From positions 14,570,001-14,634,000 of the forward strand of contig CP075496.1 in the NCBI GenBank assembly GCA_021613535.1: DNA of 64,000 bases, written 5' to 3'. Below, piece by piece: positions 1-16,330 of this stretch. Position numbers and translations under genes: made by a program. This DNA is from Adineta vaga (Eukaryota > Rotifera). Numbering within the stretch: position 1 is the first letter of the stretch; each line of letters begins with the position of its first letter. Below the pieces are notes generated by a model, which did not search any database, was not told the origin of the DNA, and saw only the letters and a program-made list of their open reading frames with translations.

Positions 1-1363
<1,363 letters not shown>

Positions 1364-3019
1364 TTCATTGAAGTAACAAATGAGTATATGCTATTCTATT
1401 CTAGTCTATTCTATTCCTTTCTTTTTTTCTTTCAACATCTTGTTCTCTTCTTCTTCTTTTGATCAACCATTAACATTAACATTTGTTCAATGCCATCATA
1501 CAATATAGATGTCACACATCTACACTTATTCGAAGAATTGTACTTACCAGACATCACATATCATATTTATGACATCATGTTCATTCATTCTGTCAGTGAG
1601 AGATGAAGTTGATTTATAAGATTATTGTCGGAAGATTTCGTGTGTGCATCACTCACGCTCGAGGAATAAAAAAATCTAATCATGATAATATTATTTTATT
1701 TTCTTACAATGGACTCAAACGAACAACAGAGAGCTTCTGATGAATTCTTTATCTCTTCGACACATGTTCAAGAAGACAAAACTTTTCAGTTATTAGAAAA
1801 CCATTTTTGACCGAAGAAAAGAAATATTTCAATGAACTATTCTATTTTTGTTGTATCGGAATATAAATAATATATGCAGAATTCTTTGATTTGCCAAGAT
1901 CAATGAGAAGAAAAATTCTAATGTTTCTTACACTTGTCTAAATTAGCAAATGTATTAATACTTTTATGACTATTCATCTCAAATGGATCTTCTCATCGTA
2001 TAATCTGATGAATCTCAAATATCTGTAAACAAGTAAACAATTAGATTTTGTAGTAGTAAAATTAAATGGAAGAAATATTGTCGAGCAGTCGTCTTTAATA
2101 ATTTATACTTATAGGGATATAATAGTAATTGTGAAGTTCCTGTTTATCAGAATGTGTACATTTCTTGATATTCGATAAAATCTTTTTTAACCCTACGTTA
2201 CCGTCCTCAATTTTTATCATTTTTAATCATTCAAGGATTTCTGGAAAACATTTCAAGATAAGACAAATTCTAATGATTTTTGTTTTAGTTCAACATAGGG
2301 CTACTAAAGATACTGAATTATAGTGAATAACTTATTTTGCACAGAGGAAAAACAGCAAAAAAAAAAATAATTCGAAGACGGTACTAAAATTTTACAGTAT
2401 TGTCCGTCTCTGTTTTCAGAATTTGAACGAATATTCACTCATTACTACCTATGTTGATTATACTATGTTTATAAGTGATAGTTCACGGTTTTTATATGCA
2501 CAAAGATAGGTATTTTTATCATACTTATGTTTTCTTTTTCGTTCTATATATCAGATATATATACGCTTGTATAGTACGGACTTGTATGTGAATATTTGAT
2601 TGATTGTGCACTTCAACAGAAAAAACGAATGAAAACATTCGTATTGAAACCCAGGTCAATGAAAACGGAGTCGTTTACAATGCGTTTTCGGAATGTAAAC
2701 CGTGACAAAACGATGACTTTACGTCCAAAAAGGTTGATATTGTTAAACTGATCGAAGCAAATAGTAATCCAACATCTTCAATCTTATGAGCGAATTGAAA
2801 ACACCTACAAACAGTTACATTTTCCTCTTCTTTTTTACCTCATGTTATATTTATAAGCTGAAAAACAATACGATATAAAGATATAGGCGAGAAGATATTT
2901 TTATTTCGACAAATAAACTTTTTGTTTCATCTAGAACTTTATTTCAAATAAGTTTTTCTATGAATTATATACCAATTACTATATGATATGTATTTATATA
3001 CTAATGTTAAGCAAAGACA
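1364..3019. other. Intergenic, upstream of the MAP4K-type gene
   Basis: I see no coding sequence. The first 150 bases are pyrimidine-rich and may hold the kinase promoter. A short hairpin (CGAATG and CATTCG around four A) lies near 2627-2642, just before a CCCAGGTC terminus at 2650. Confidence 0.5.
2650..2735. repeat. Possible end of a CCCAGG-type element
   Basis: The sequence starts CCCAGGTC like the termini of the elements at 10105, 28685, 54699 and 55243, and it is locally GC-richer with small dyads (GTTTACA ... TGTAAAC at about 2668-2695). No partner terminus was found, so the right boundary is a guess. Confidence 0.3.
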
Positions 3020-3493
3020 TACAATATGGTCTATTATATTTCAATCTGAATTTAGAGAAAAAAATAGACTTCATTTCGAACCGAAAGTAAGGAACTAAGG
3101 GAACTAACGACGCTGCGAAACTTTAGAATGTATATGAACTTATGAGAGTTGTTTTTTAGTAAAGTCTTCAGATTTATGGATGACGTTGTTATATTCTGTT
3201 GATAATTACAAATTTTGTTAGTCTCCTTAGTCCCTTTAGTTCCTTTAGTCCCATTAATTCCATTATTTATCTGGAAGTTCAAATAATTACAAGGGTGATG
3301 AGGGTAGTATCTGATTCAGGGTGAATATATTGGTTTTAATTCAAAAGACTATTCTTAAGAAAGGTAATGTTTCTTAGTATATTCATTGTGGAAGTTGTTG
3401 ATTTGTTAGTTCCCTTAATTCTCGCTCTAAATATGTGTGCGAGGGTCGATTTTTTTCCAAAACTCAATTTGAAATATAAAAGACTATAGACTG
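3020..3493. mobile_element. hAT-like MITE, older copy
   Basis: The left end (ATGGTCTATTATATTTCAAT from 3026) and the inverse of the right end (ATAGTCTTTTATATTTCAAA, read back from 3487) match each other. They also match both ends of the 457-bp element in intron 10 of the second PPR gene (38915-39371). The last 150 bases align with that element throughout. Flanks 3013-3019 and 3494-3500 are similar but not identical, so any target duplication has decayed. It has no coding capacity. Confidence 0.65.
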
Positions 3494-3566
3494 AAAACCA
3501 GTGTGTTTGAAAGCGTTCGTTCTTGATGAGCATGGGGTCCATAGTTTTTTATTTTTATTTATTTAG

Positions 3567-4420
3567 ATTCAAAAGGTTTTATTTGTTGTCCACTTTACGA
3601 CGACGACAAGAAAGATGAAGCTGAACAAATATGTGATTTTTTCGTCTTCAACTAAGGTGATACTCCAACGAATAATGAATTTCAACGTTTTTGGACACAC
3701 GTACAAGAACATGAAGATACATATTTGGAAATTTTATAAAACATTTATCGAAGACAATTATAGAGCGAATAAGAATATATTTTCTCGTTGACCAATGTTC
3801 ATTGCGTAGATAGATTCAATACTATATTATTTTTCTTCTCGCGATCATCGTGGACGCTGAATAACATTTTTTCTTCTTGCCCTTCCTGTTACTAGCGGAT
3901 ATCATTTCTCTTCCTTCATCAGAGAGAACGGCGCGTTCTTTTCTACATTCTCATTGAACCACACACAGATTCTAAAATAGCCATAGAAGTAAAGAAAACT
4001 ACGTCGTAAACTGCCTTAAACGATGGAAAAACGGCGATCATAGTCCGAAAGTGCCGGATAACGGCGACATACGGTCAAAAACTAAGACAGTAAATTGCTG
4101 TTTTTCTAACCGTTTCGGTCGTTTTAGGCGCCGTTTCCGACCCCTGGAATGATTGTCCTGGGTAGCTTTCATATTGATACTTATAAAATGCTCATGCGTC
4201 TCTATTTATTTTATAGTACGCCAAAACTTTTGATGTGATTGGTTCGGCATTCACTAACTTGAATAAGTTAGTAGGCGTTTGGCAAAGCGCCGATTTGAAA
4301 CCTATGGAATTCATAGAAAAGTTCAAATTAGAACTTGCACAATTGGAAAAGAAGGTTATTGAAATCGTTGAACTACACGCCGAACCCAACACAAGTCCCT
4401 CACCTTCAATAAATTTATGA
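3567..4420 (+). pseudogene. Decayed copy 1 of an unrecognised small gene family
   Basis: Two exon-like blocks align with blocks of a second copy at 8174-9306. Block 1 (3567-about 3740) begins after an AG with NSKGFICCPLY and reaches FWTHVQEHEDTYLEIL, but it carries in-frame stops. Copy 2 has NSHGNFTCPLY and FWEHVNNDHERKYEEI in the same places. Block 2 (about 4215-4420) contains IGSAFTNLNKLVGVW and a Lys/Glu-rich helix, and aligns with VGSAFGKVNTIVYSW in copy 2. A CCCAGG-type element (3989-4162) lies between the blocks. I do not recognise the family and infer no function. Confidence 0.45.
3989..4162 (+). mobile_element. CCCAGG-type element, family 1, copy 1 (left end worn)
   Basis: It is related along its length to 9297-9578 and 55243-55441. 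Shared blocks include ACGTCGTAAACTGCCTTAAA, a GACAGTAAATTGCTG core, CGGTCGTTT, and the right terminus GTCCTGGG. Its GC content is well above the surroundings. It has no ORF of its own. Confidence 0.7.
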
Positions 4421-5258
4421 TCGAATCGAGCATGATTATAATTAGTCATAATATAAACTTGAACTTTTTCCGTGTTTCTTTTCTTGTCTTGTCTCTGCTG
4501 AAAGCGTATTTTCAATAAGGTATAAAGATGCTAAAAATAGATGGCAACATCATATAAATTAGATCAATAAGCTTTTTCCGTTGAAGGTGTAACGCCACTT
4601 AGAATAATTATTTTCTTCTCGAATTGATCACATGTACAAAATCATCTTCTAGATATGCATTTATATTAGGGTTAATAGAAAAAATAGAAGTTAGTACTAA
4701 TTGTTCAAGTAATAAATTAAGATTGATGGTATCAATCAAAGATTTTCTTCCTTATGACATTCAGTACAATTTGTAGAAAACATCAATAAGACAACAGCTT
4801 GAAAACCATTGAAATTCTAAAAGTTGAAAAATAGTGAAGAAAATGAGAAATTATTCTTATGCAAAATATTCTTTCGTTGAATATTTATGTTTGGATGGAA
4901 TATTAAGAAGATTTGCATTATTACTTCTGACATTGCTTATTTATCCATATGCTTAGAAGTGGTTAACCATGAGTACCAAATACTGAATACAACATATTTG
5001 TCATTGATTATCAGATATGATTAGTTAAGTCTATTGTTTATGGATAAATAAAAAGAATATATTAGAATAAAATATTTATTTTAAAAGATAGTCAAGATTA
5101 TCACCAACACAAAAACGAATTGCAACATTTAACGAACAAAAGAACAACGATACAATATTTAATATATTCTCTATGAGCTTTTATTTCTCCTTCTTAAAAT
5201 AATAATAATTATAGATAATGGAAAAAAAGAAGAAAAGAAAGAGAGAAAATGTATATTT
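4421..5258. other. Intergenic, downstream of JNK
   Basis: AT-rich, no convincing coding sequence. The part nearest JNK (about 5100-5258) is its likely 3' UTR; a degraded match to this stretch occurs at 40320-40440, together with a JNK pseudogene fragment. Confidence 0.5.
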
Positions 5259-8012
<2,754 letters not shown>

Positions 8013-8015
8013 ACG

Positions 8016-8031
8016 TATATATATATATATG
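8016..8031 (+). promoter_or_regulatory. TATA-like (TA)n tract
   Basis: A TATATATATATATATG tract ends about 42 bases before the ATG at 8074 of the small gene-family copy. The position suits a TATA box, though the tract could equally be a plain microsatellite. Confidence 0.35.
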
Positions 8032-8073
8032 TACATCTTTTCTCGTTTAGTTTAATAAACCAGTGAACTGACT

Positions 8074-9306
8074 ATGACCGACCACGAAATAATTCGAAAG
8101 TTTTACCACGGTCATTATACAATAAGTAAGATTGAAATCTTTGCTACCAATGAATATATTTATTTTTGTTTAGATTCTCATGGAAATTTTACTTGTCCTC
8201 TTTATGAAGAAAACCAGAAGAACAAGAATGTGCTTTTTCTATAGAAAGTGAAAGTGGTGAACTTAATGATATTCAATTCATCGCATTCTGGGAACACGTA
8301 AATAATGATCATGAGAGAAAGTATGAAGAGATTATAAAATTTTGTAGATCAAGAATATCTAATATTTCAAAATCAACTCAAGTAAGTTTTTATTTATAAA
8401 ATCAAATAATAGGGACAATTCCAGATAGCAAAGATAATCGTGTTTTTATTGATGATGATCAATAGTATTATTTATTATATATCAAGCATAAATATCTGAT
8501 GATAGATTATTTCTATTCTGATCATCATTACTGACGTCTAAATGAATTTTTCCTCCGTCAATTTTCGCCATTTGTTTTTGTTTATTCTTCCATTGAGAGA
8601 ATTTTTCTTTTCTCCGTCTGGTTGGGCACCTCATTCTGCTATATTTTTTTCTTGAACAATATTAATCGATCTGAATGGCTACACTGTAAAAAATGAACGT
8701 AGAATACAGAAGCCTTCAGAAGGGTTTATTAGTTACTTATACCCATTTATATACCCTTTTCCGCCTTATTATCTCTATAAACCCTTTTATCAACCCTCTC
8801 AGCTAATCAATCCTATGAAGGGTATTTTATACGTTGCACTTTGATACAGAAAAGCGTTTTCTATTCGTCATTTACTTCTGAAGGGTACATTATTGAACGG
8901 ATTTGCGAAGGGTTTATGAAGTTCATAAACCCTTGAGGATTTAATCAGTACTCATACACCCTTCATAGGGTTGATAAAAGCGTTTATGGAGATAATAAGT
9001 CGAAAAAAGGTTTGTGAAAGGGTATAAGTAAATAATAAACCCTTTTGAAGGGTTCTGTATTCTACGCTTATTTTTTACAGTGTATAGAAGTCAAAAAAGT
9101 AATCGCTCTTTTTATTTGAATATTTGTGAACTAATTCTATTTGTTTTTTGGCACGAAGAAATCTGTACAACAGTTGGTTCTGCTTTTGGAAAGGTCAACA
9201 CAATAGTTTACTCATGGAGTATTGGAAATATTGATAATAAAGAATTCATCGATAAATTAAAACAAGACTTTATGTTATTGGAACAAAAAATAATTCCCCT
9301 GGTCTA
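8074..9306 (+). pseudogene. Copy 2 of the unrecognised small gene family, frameshifted and interrupted
   Basis: Exon 1 (8074-8125) reads MTDHEIIRKFYHGHYTI and ends in phase 1 at a GTAAG donor. Exon 2 (8174-8381) continues NSHGNFTCPLYEE. A one-base shift near 8215 then gives an early stop, while the other frame continues EEQECAFSIESESGELNDI and FWEHVNNDHERKYEEI up to a GTAAGT donor. A TA-flanked MITE (8682-9082) splits the gene. The last block (about 9167-9306) has VGSAFGKVNTIVYSW and LKQDFMLLEQKII. Its final residues and stop come from the left end of a CCCAGG element at 9297. The family is the same as at 3567-4420. I cannot name it. Confidence 0.45.
8682..9082. mobile_element. TA-flanked MITE with ~50-bp terminal inverted repeats
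   Basis: Both ends begin CACTGTAAAAAATRA, and the two roughly 50-base arms match with few differences, including a CAGAACCCTTCAAAAGGG stretch at the right. The element is flanked on both sides by TA (8680-8681, 9083-9084), the target duplication expected of Tc1/mariner-type insertion. Internal copies of AAGGGTTTAT in both orientations give it many small dyads. It has no transposase. Confidence 0.8.
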
Positions 9307-9578
9307 AGAAAACGACGTCGTAAACTGTCTTAAACGATGGAGAAACGGCGAAAACCGACACTAATACGCCACCGTAATCCGTTAAACTAGAAATGTATAG
9401 AAATACGGTGTAAAAAAATGGTCGTTTCGCAGCAAGAAACGGCCGAAAACGGCGACCGTAGTCCGAATTGCCGGATTACGGCGAAATTCGGTCTAAAACA
9501 AGGCAGTAAATTGCTGTATTCTAACCGTTTTCGGTCGTTTAAGGCACCGTTTCCTACCGCCGGAATAATCGTCCTGGG
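9297..9578 (+). mobile_element. CCCAGG-type element, family 1, copy 2 (longest)
   Basis: It runs from CCCCTGGTCTAAG to GATCGTCCTGGG-like GTCCTGGG. It shares ACGACGTCGTAAACTG and GCCACCGTAATCCGTTAA with the copy at 55243, and has an extra central block related to the 3989 copy. It is inserted at the 3' end of a coding-like block and supplies that block's stop codon. Confidence 0.75.
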
Positions 9579-10104
9579 TCATATCGTTCAACCAGTTACT
9601 GAAAAATGATGCAAATTCATCATTAACCAGTTTGTGACTATAAATACAGCGACAAACGATTATTGTTCATTAGCAATTGGTTTTATTTCATTCATAGAAG
9701 ACAATCAATCGAGACTAAAATGATGTTTGTACAAATCATTAATTTCGAAGATTTATCCAAAGTCGTTTTGTGATTTGTTTTGGGCATTTAAATATGATTC
9801 GAAAGGATCAAAGTAAGCTCATTAGAAGCAAAATTTCATGCTCTTTTTCGAATTTATTTTTGAAATCTTCTTTGGACATATATAGCTAACTAATTTTAAA
9901 TAAATATTTCAATTAATCAACAAGAAATTATATGCATAATGAAACCGATGTTCCGCTTCTCAGTTATCATTCATCTAAAGAGTGTTTTAGTAATAGTTGT
10001 CTTTCTTTCTTTTATGAAGAACTGAATGCTCTTCAACACTATACATTCAAAAAGTTAAAACATCAATTAATCGTAAACAAGGATCATCTTTTGAGATATT
10101 ACAA
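9579..10104. other. Intergenic between two CCCAGG-type elements
   Basis: AT-rich. A short open stretch (about 9932-10100) has no recognisable features, and I do not call it a gene. Confidence 0.4.
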
Positions 10105-10401
10105 CCCAGGTCAAACAATACGGGCCGGTTCCGGCAGGAAAGTACCGGAATTCGCTGGAACATGGAAGCAGTATTCCGAGCGGAAATTTTCGGATTTTTT
10201 TCCGGTAAGTTCCGGTCAGTTCCCGCTGGAAAGCACAGGAAATTCATTGGAATTCACCGGAAAAAAATCCGAAAATTTCCGTTCGGAATACTGCTTCCAT
10301 GTTCCAGCGATTTCCGGTGTTTTCCTAAAGGATCCAATGACTTTCCCGCTTCTTTCCTGCAGGTTCCCGCGGGATCCGGACACCGGAACGTTCGACATGG
10401 G
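10105..10401. mobile_element. CCCAGG-type foldback element, family 2
   Basis: It begins CCCAGGTC and ends GACATGGG (one change from GACCTGGG). Inside are two 53-base arms, 10154-10206 and 10256-10308, which are near-perfect inverse copies (GCTGGAACATGGAAGCAG is the outer part of the left arm) around a roughly 50-base centre rich in CCGGT/ACCGG. It is strikingly GC-rich against AT-rich flanks. Open frames across it are by-products of the palindrome. Confidence 0.8.
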
Positions 10402-10682
10402 AATCTATACAATAGGATATTGTCAAACTAAATATTCGTCCAATTTTTATATTTAGAAAGTAAGGAATATATTGAACAGAAAGAAAAGAAAATCAGACAT
10501 TTTATAGAGAAAGCTCTGCTGTCTAAAAGCTTTTTCAAAATTTTGAATAAAACTTCAAGAAGTTGCTCAAACAAAACGATACTTCGAACTGACAATATAA
10601 TTAATCTATGATGATACAATACTTTAGAACGAGATACAATGTATTCATAGAAAACTAGTCGATTTTTTTTCTTATCAATCAA

Positions 10683-10876
10683 TTATTCTGGTAAATAAAG
10701 TATTGAACTAATAAGATAAAACAAAGCTGCTAATGCAGAAAACAATTAAAAAAAAAATTTTATACGTTGACGAAATAAATTCCTCAATCGAAACATAAGA
10801 TGATATGAAGTATATTTTTCACCACGACCCACTTGATAAATGATCCATAAATTAGCAATATAAAGTATTTTACCAA
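10683..10876 (-). pseudogene. C-terminal remnant of a membrane protein
   Basis: After an AG at 10877-10878 the minus strand reads VGKILYIANLWIIYQVGRGE and then RLRNLFRQRIK. A T-run breaks the frame there, and the next frame continues with a hydrophobic helix, LFSALAALFYLISSIL, and a stop at 10683. It looks like the last exon of a transmembrane protein with one indel. I do not recognise the family, and no upstream exons are clear. Confidence 0.35.
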
Positions 10877-11094
10877 CTGTAACATTAAAAAGATAACAGA
10901 TCAGATAACTTCGTTGACTTTTGACTTAGATCATTTGTCTACGCGAATGAATTAACAGACAAAACCAATCATGTCATATGCAGAAAGATTTTTCTCTCTT
11001 TATTATTCTGACAAGAAAATGATATATGTATTCAAATAAAAAAGATACAGAACAATATATAGAAAATATGATAAAGATAAAAGTTGTCCTTTAT

Positions 11095-11400
11095 TTGAAG
11101 GAATTGTTATTAAAATTAATGTTGATCGATTATTGATTATATCAGTATCATTATAATCTTTTACTATACCACAAAGGGTAGTTGAATCAGTTGTAGAAAA
11201 AGCATTATCTTTATATGTAATACCTTTTTTTCATTCAACATATTCCACCATTCCATGTTATCCATGTAAAATGAGTACAACTAAATGTTTCATTACATTT
11301 ACGAAAACAATCTTCTGATGATATTCATCTATTGGATAAATCACTATTAACAAAATCACATGATGTACCACTATTTCCATCCCACATAACACCACATTTT
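11095..11400 (-). pseudogene. PAN/apple-like domain remnant
   Basis: The minus strand reads CGVMWDGNSGTSCDF and then, after an in-frame stop, EDCFRKCNETFSCTHFTW and WNGGIC. A further stop and a frameshift follow before KKGITYKDNAFSTTDSTTLC. The spacing of Cys with CTHFTW and NGG-C resembles the PAN/apple-type domains common in secreted invertebrate proteins; this is judged from memory of the motif. Two stops and a shift make it a relic. Confidence 0.4.
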
Positions 11401-11869
11401 ATCGAATAAATTAATAAAAAAAACCAATGAATATTTTAAAATAAAACAAATTCATTATTGACTAATCCTTTTCTAATTGTTTTTTTGTCGTATATACAAC
11501 GACGATATATGTATCCTTGGATTATTACCGATGTACAAAAAAGTGAGAATGAGTCATACTCTAATGTGCATGTGCATTACGATATAGATATATTTTTAGT
11601 TTTTATATCTTTTTTCTTTATCTAATTATAATATATTTCTGTACTTTTTTCAATTAAATGAAAAACAAATAATCAGTATATCAATGAGGTTTAAAAAAAT
11701 CCAAATATAAAGTATAAACATATAGTTTCCCCTTGTTTTAATCGATATTTCCCACCTACGAATATTCATCTAATCGTTTTTGTGACGTCAAATGTCACTG
11801 AATAATTGTCAACAAGTAAATAATACATTTCATATCAATCAAATGTTTTTAGCTACGAAATTATTCGCT

Positions 11870-12047
11870 ATAATAGATGAAATAATTGAAATGAATCGAT
11901 CTTCTTAGTAAAGATATTGATGGTATAGGATTACTTAATCCTATTGTTGGTTATTCAGAAAAATCACTTCTTCCATTAGTTAATGCTTGTGCACCATTAA
12001 TTAATATTGTATCAAATGTTATAATATTTGAAAAGCTCTGATTTGTA
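11870..12047 (+). pseudogene. Short coding-like relic
   Basis: The plus strand holds an open stretch DIDGIGLLNPIVGYSEKSLL and LVNACAPLINIVSNV, ending at a TGA. Its style recalls the segment that precedes catalytic domains in some large rotifer gene families, but I cannot confirm this. No further exons are visible, and 12048-12657 shows nothing. Confidence 0.25.
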
Positions 12048-12657
12048 GAAGCGCAATATGAAGACTTAACACGTATATATCAAAAGACTTTCTTTTTAGC
12101 TTCTTTGTCTCTTTTTTAATCAGAAAACTTCAAAAAGAAGAATATGAATTATTGTGCGCTACATTCAAAGTTCGAAACTTAAATACAGTCTTTGTTTCCA
12201 ATGAATGAGCAAGGAACAACATGTTGTGTTTATTTCTAACATGGATTCTCAACGTTTTGTTGAGTTAACATATTTGGTTGAAACGAACTTCATTCTACAT
12301 TACCAAAAAGAGAAAAAAATTGACAGCACAAAAAGACTTTGACTGACCGATTTTTTTATTAGCAGAAACATTTATCTTTATTGTTTTCTACGCAAATATT
12401 AATTGAATATACTCTTCGTAACTCAATTCTGTTTATGTCATCTGTATTTTATGAAAATATATCATAATCAATCTTATTATTAAACCTTTCTTTTTTATTT
12501 TTATGCTTTAGTTTTATTCAATAGATTATTATAGACATTAAACCTATAGAATAGAATCGATAATATATGCGCTTTAGTTTATTATTTATTGAAATGTATG
12601 TAATTTTCTCATTATATTTTTCTTTTTATTCAAATGATTTACACTACAGAATAATAT

Positions 12658-14374
12658 CTATAGAGAAGGAAAATATGAATAAAAATGTTCTGACGGAACA
12701 AGTGCTTTATGTGTAACTAAAGATTTTATTTTAGCACAATTAACACGTGTTGTGTCATCAGTAAAATCATTTGTTACTTTTGTTAATATTTCGTATTCAA
12801 TTATAAGCTTTGTTAAACAAGGTAGCCGAGTGATTTCACCAGAAAGAAACTGTAAGGCATAATCACTGTGTATACAGTAAATATCGAGTGTCAAAAGATG
12901 ATTAAATGTAATCAATGTAGATGAATGATACTGTTCCTTTTTTTGTGCTGTATCATTATGTATAATCAATTGCTGAAGAAAAGGAAAATCTTGCGAGATG
13001 ATGCGAAATAAATCATGTTCAAATGGACGATCATCATGCATTGATAACAATCGAACTTTATCAAATTTTTCACCTTGAAAACAGCTACTCATAGATAAGA
13101 ATTCGTTGAATTGATATGGAAGAGAATAAACATGACAGTTGGCTCGATTATTGATAAATTCATGATCAAAACATGTATCAACTGATTGAATCCCTCTTCT
13201 AATAAAACCATTTCGAATATCTAAATCAGATAGACGATATGCTCCACTATCATAGTTGTAAATGCGAATGTGTATATTGAAGATAAATTTGTTCAGTCGT
13301 GGCATATAATTAAGAACTTCATCATATAATTGATTACCATCGATATATGTGGATTCAAGTCTTATTACTAAAAGAAATAACGTTAATTCTTCAAGATTTA
13401 TCATTCGACGAAGTAATGGCACAACTTGATTGTCATAAAAAAATGTATGGCAATCTGTTGTTAACGAAAAACATTTCAATTGGACAATTTTTTTCTAAAA
13501 AAAATCAAATAATCATAAATTTCAAAGACATATTTGTTTCTATTCAATAATCATATTCATATACTTACTCTATTATCTATTATTGATGATGAACGAGCTA
13601 TTTTATTAATACGGATAATCAATGTAGATAAAGATTGAAGACATCCATTAAGAAGATAGAGAATATCATCAAAAGTATAAACATTGATTGTTAATTTGGT
13701 AAGTGTTGAAGACAAACAGTTTATATATGAAGTATTTGAAGATGAAATTGTTATATATTTTCTTGAGGCTTTTTGAAGATAGATTAAATCATTTAAACAT
13801 TTGCTAACTAATAATATAGTTAGAAAAGTATTTGATTCACTTATAGGAAGCATTTTTTTCATTTTCAATCTTGATATCGACAGTAATATGCGTTATTTGA
13901 TTTTCAAGAAGATGTTTCATAGTTTTATCTAAAATGTAAAGAAAAAATTTTAGTTATTCATCAAAACATAAAATTTCTTCCCATACCTGATAAATGTTGT
14001 AAAAGTATTTTTGGTTGAAAATTGACAAACGATAACGAATGAAGTTGAGGATAATCAACAATGTTGAGAATACGTTCCACAGAAAGTGGTTCAAGAGTAA
14101 ATTTAGTTGTTTTGTCGTTAATTCGAGGTAAGATTTTCGAACAAATTCTCTGGAGAATATCGATTTCTGCCAAAGAATTCTGAATATCATCTCGGTTGAT
14201 TATCAAATCGGTATGATGTACATATAAAGAGTCGAGTGCTAATCGATCAAATCGTTTGTTTACATCAACTAATGAATAGAGTACATCGATCATATTCAGT
14301 TTATTGAAAATAGTACGTAACATTTCATTTGGCAGATCAAGTATATTAATATCGTTGCTATTTAAAATGACCAT
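12658..14374 (-). CDS. F-box protein with apparent frameshift
   Basis: This is an F-box protein; F-boxes bind Skp1 in SCF ubiquitin ligases, with the C-terminal part choosing substrates. The start is the ATG at 14372-14374. Exon 1 (14374-13987) carries the F-box, LDLPNEMLRTIFNKLNMIDV, followed by LYSLVDVNKRFDRLALDSLY. Exon 2 (13928-13569) begins in phase with DKTMKHLLENQITHITV but meets a stop after a run of seven A (13855-13861). Dropping one A restores a frame that continues LPISESNTFLTILLVSKCLN to the GTAAGT donor. Exon 3 (13494-12658) is open for 278 codons, with Leu-rich, irregular repeats (LEELTLFLL, FLQQLIIHN, LTKLIIEYE), and ends at a TAG. With the correction it is a roughly 525-residue protein. 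It is either a recent pseudogene or an assembly error in a homopolymer. Confidence 0.75.
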
Positions 14375-16330
14375 CTCCAATAATTTTCTTTCATATTCTT
14401 TCAACCGATATATGTATATATATACAGTATACTATTGTTCTCACGGCCGTCTGCATCAATAGTGTGACTATAAAGGTGAAAGGCGAAAAACAAACAGAAA
14501 AATGCATGCTGCTATGTAAAAAAAGTGAATAATGTTTCTTAATTGACTTTGAAATAGTCTGTCTGTTTTCGACCAAACAGACTAGAAAAATAAAAATTGA
14601 ATTTGAAAATTTCATCCGTGCTCCTTAAACCATACTCCCTTTGAACAAGATAAGGAATTATTGTCCATTTTACAATCTTTTCTTGATAAATTACAAGCAT
14701 TACAAAACATGAAAAAAAGCAACACTGTTTTAGTCGATCTCTAGCATCGTTTTTAATGATAGTTAGTTTTCATCATGTTTGAACAAGTTTGTTTGTATTG
14801 TGTACAAACTGTTTTTCGGATTCTGAGAAATCTTATTCTTGTAATATGTCGAAATGGAATATCCTAATACGTAATACATGTGATAGAAATTATCATTGGC
14901 AAACCAAATCACTATACGAATGCGTTCAATATAAACACTTTTGAATAAAATCAATAAATTTAACAAGTTTTATTTTCATTTCGAACCGCATCTTTCGAAA
15001 AAAAGAATAGAATCGATATACTCTGAGTACTAAATTAGAATTAGTACGTCAATGATAAAGAAAAATTTTCTTTGTTTTTTGTCCGATATTTAAAGTTGTT
15101 CAAGAAAGATTCATTAAAAAGAAGAAAGTTTGATGTGTAAATGTTAGCATAATAAAAGTGAGATCTTTTTTAGGACAAAGAAAGCCAGCAAAAAGAAATG
15201 AAAGAGATATGATCTTGAGGAGGAATAACAGAAACAGCATTGACGTCAATATCTAAACTGCATCGATTTATTTGTTTGTTTTATTTGGTACAGTAATATT
15301 ACAGTTTTTTATAATGTACTTTTATTTAATCTTTTCTTCTTCTAGAATATATAGTATTGAAAGTAGAAATCTACGGATCTAAATTGTCGAATATAGTTTA
15401 GTCCTAGAAAATTAATTCAATATTGAATTGAATAGACAAGAATGTAATGCTTTTGGCATAGAATATTATTGTTATAACTGCTCATGGAAGATAATCTAAT
15501 TGAAACTGATTTAGTGAAACTTTTCGAATATTAACAATGATTTGTAAATAAATATCAATAGTTTTATTTGACACACAGGGCAGATGATAATAACAACAAT
15601 AATGTAAACATGTGCGATATTTTTAGATTAAATTATTTACTTCTTTTCTTTTAAAGTGCGTGAAAAACTATTTTTATTATGTTTTATTCTTGTGTGCTCA
15701 TATTTATCATTATTAACTGTTTTAAATGATAGTATTGAGGTTAATGGCTTATTTGAAATTGTGGGAACAGCTTCGTCCTCACCCATACTGTCGACCTGCT
15801 AATTGTTTTCATTTATGTCCCCAACTAAGAAGACATAGATGTTGATGAATACGCCGAATATTGTAGAATCTAAAAATAGTTTTTCTAGCTCGTGTCAATG
15901 AATCAATAGACTAAAATGAAATGCATGAAAAGTACTTGTTCATCTTAAGTCAATAACTGTACAACCCAAATATCTTCTAGTTGAATAATATGAATGATTT
16001 TTATAAATTTTATTATTCTTTCCTCTTGAAAAATATTTAACATCACTTTTATATTGCAAAATTAATCAGTTACACATTCATTTGTTTTCGTAGAGCAACA
16101 GTTTATAATAAATAAAAAAGAAAAGATAAAATACGTGAGACAACTACATATATAATATACATAGAGGACATATATATTAATTTTATTTAGTTCTTCAAAT
16201 AAACGAAGGAGAAAAAAGTCTATTATTCTACATACGTACAGATTCTCTCATCATAGTAAACATATTCATACATACACACATACATTCTTCGATATATATA
16301 CAAATTAAATATTAACTATTTGGAATATAA
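14375..16330. other. Intergenic
   Basis: A TA-rich tract (GATATATGTATATATATACA, about 14406-14425) lies 35-50 bases before the F-box start and could be its TATA region. The remainder is AT-rich, and I see no gene, RNA or element in it. Confidence 0.4.

Noticed and set aside
9932-10456. 174-codon open frame over the 10105-10401 region, with others on both strands
   Set aside because: They are read through a near-perfect GC-rich palindrome and its flanks; the frames mirror each other and have no motif.
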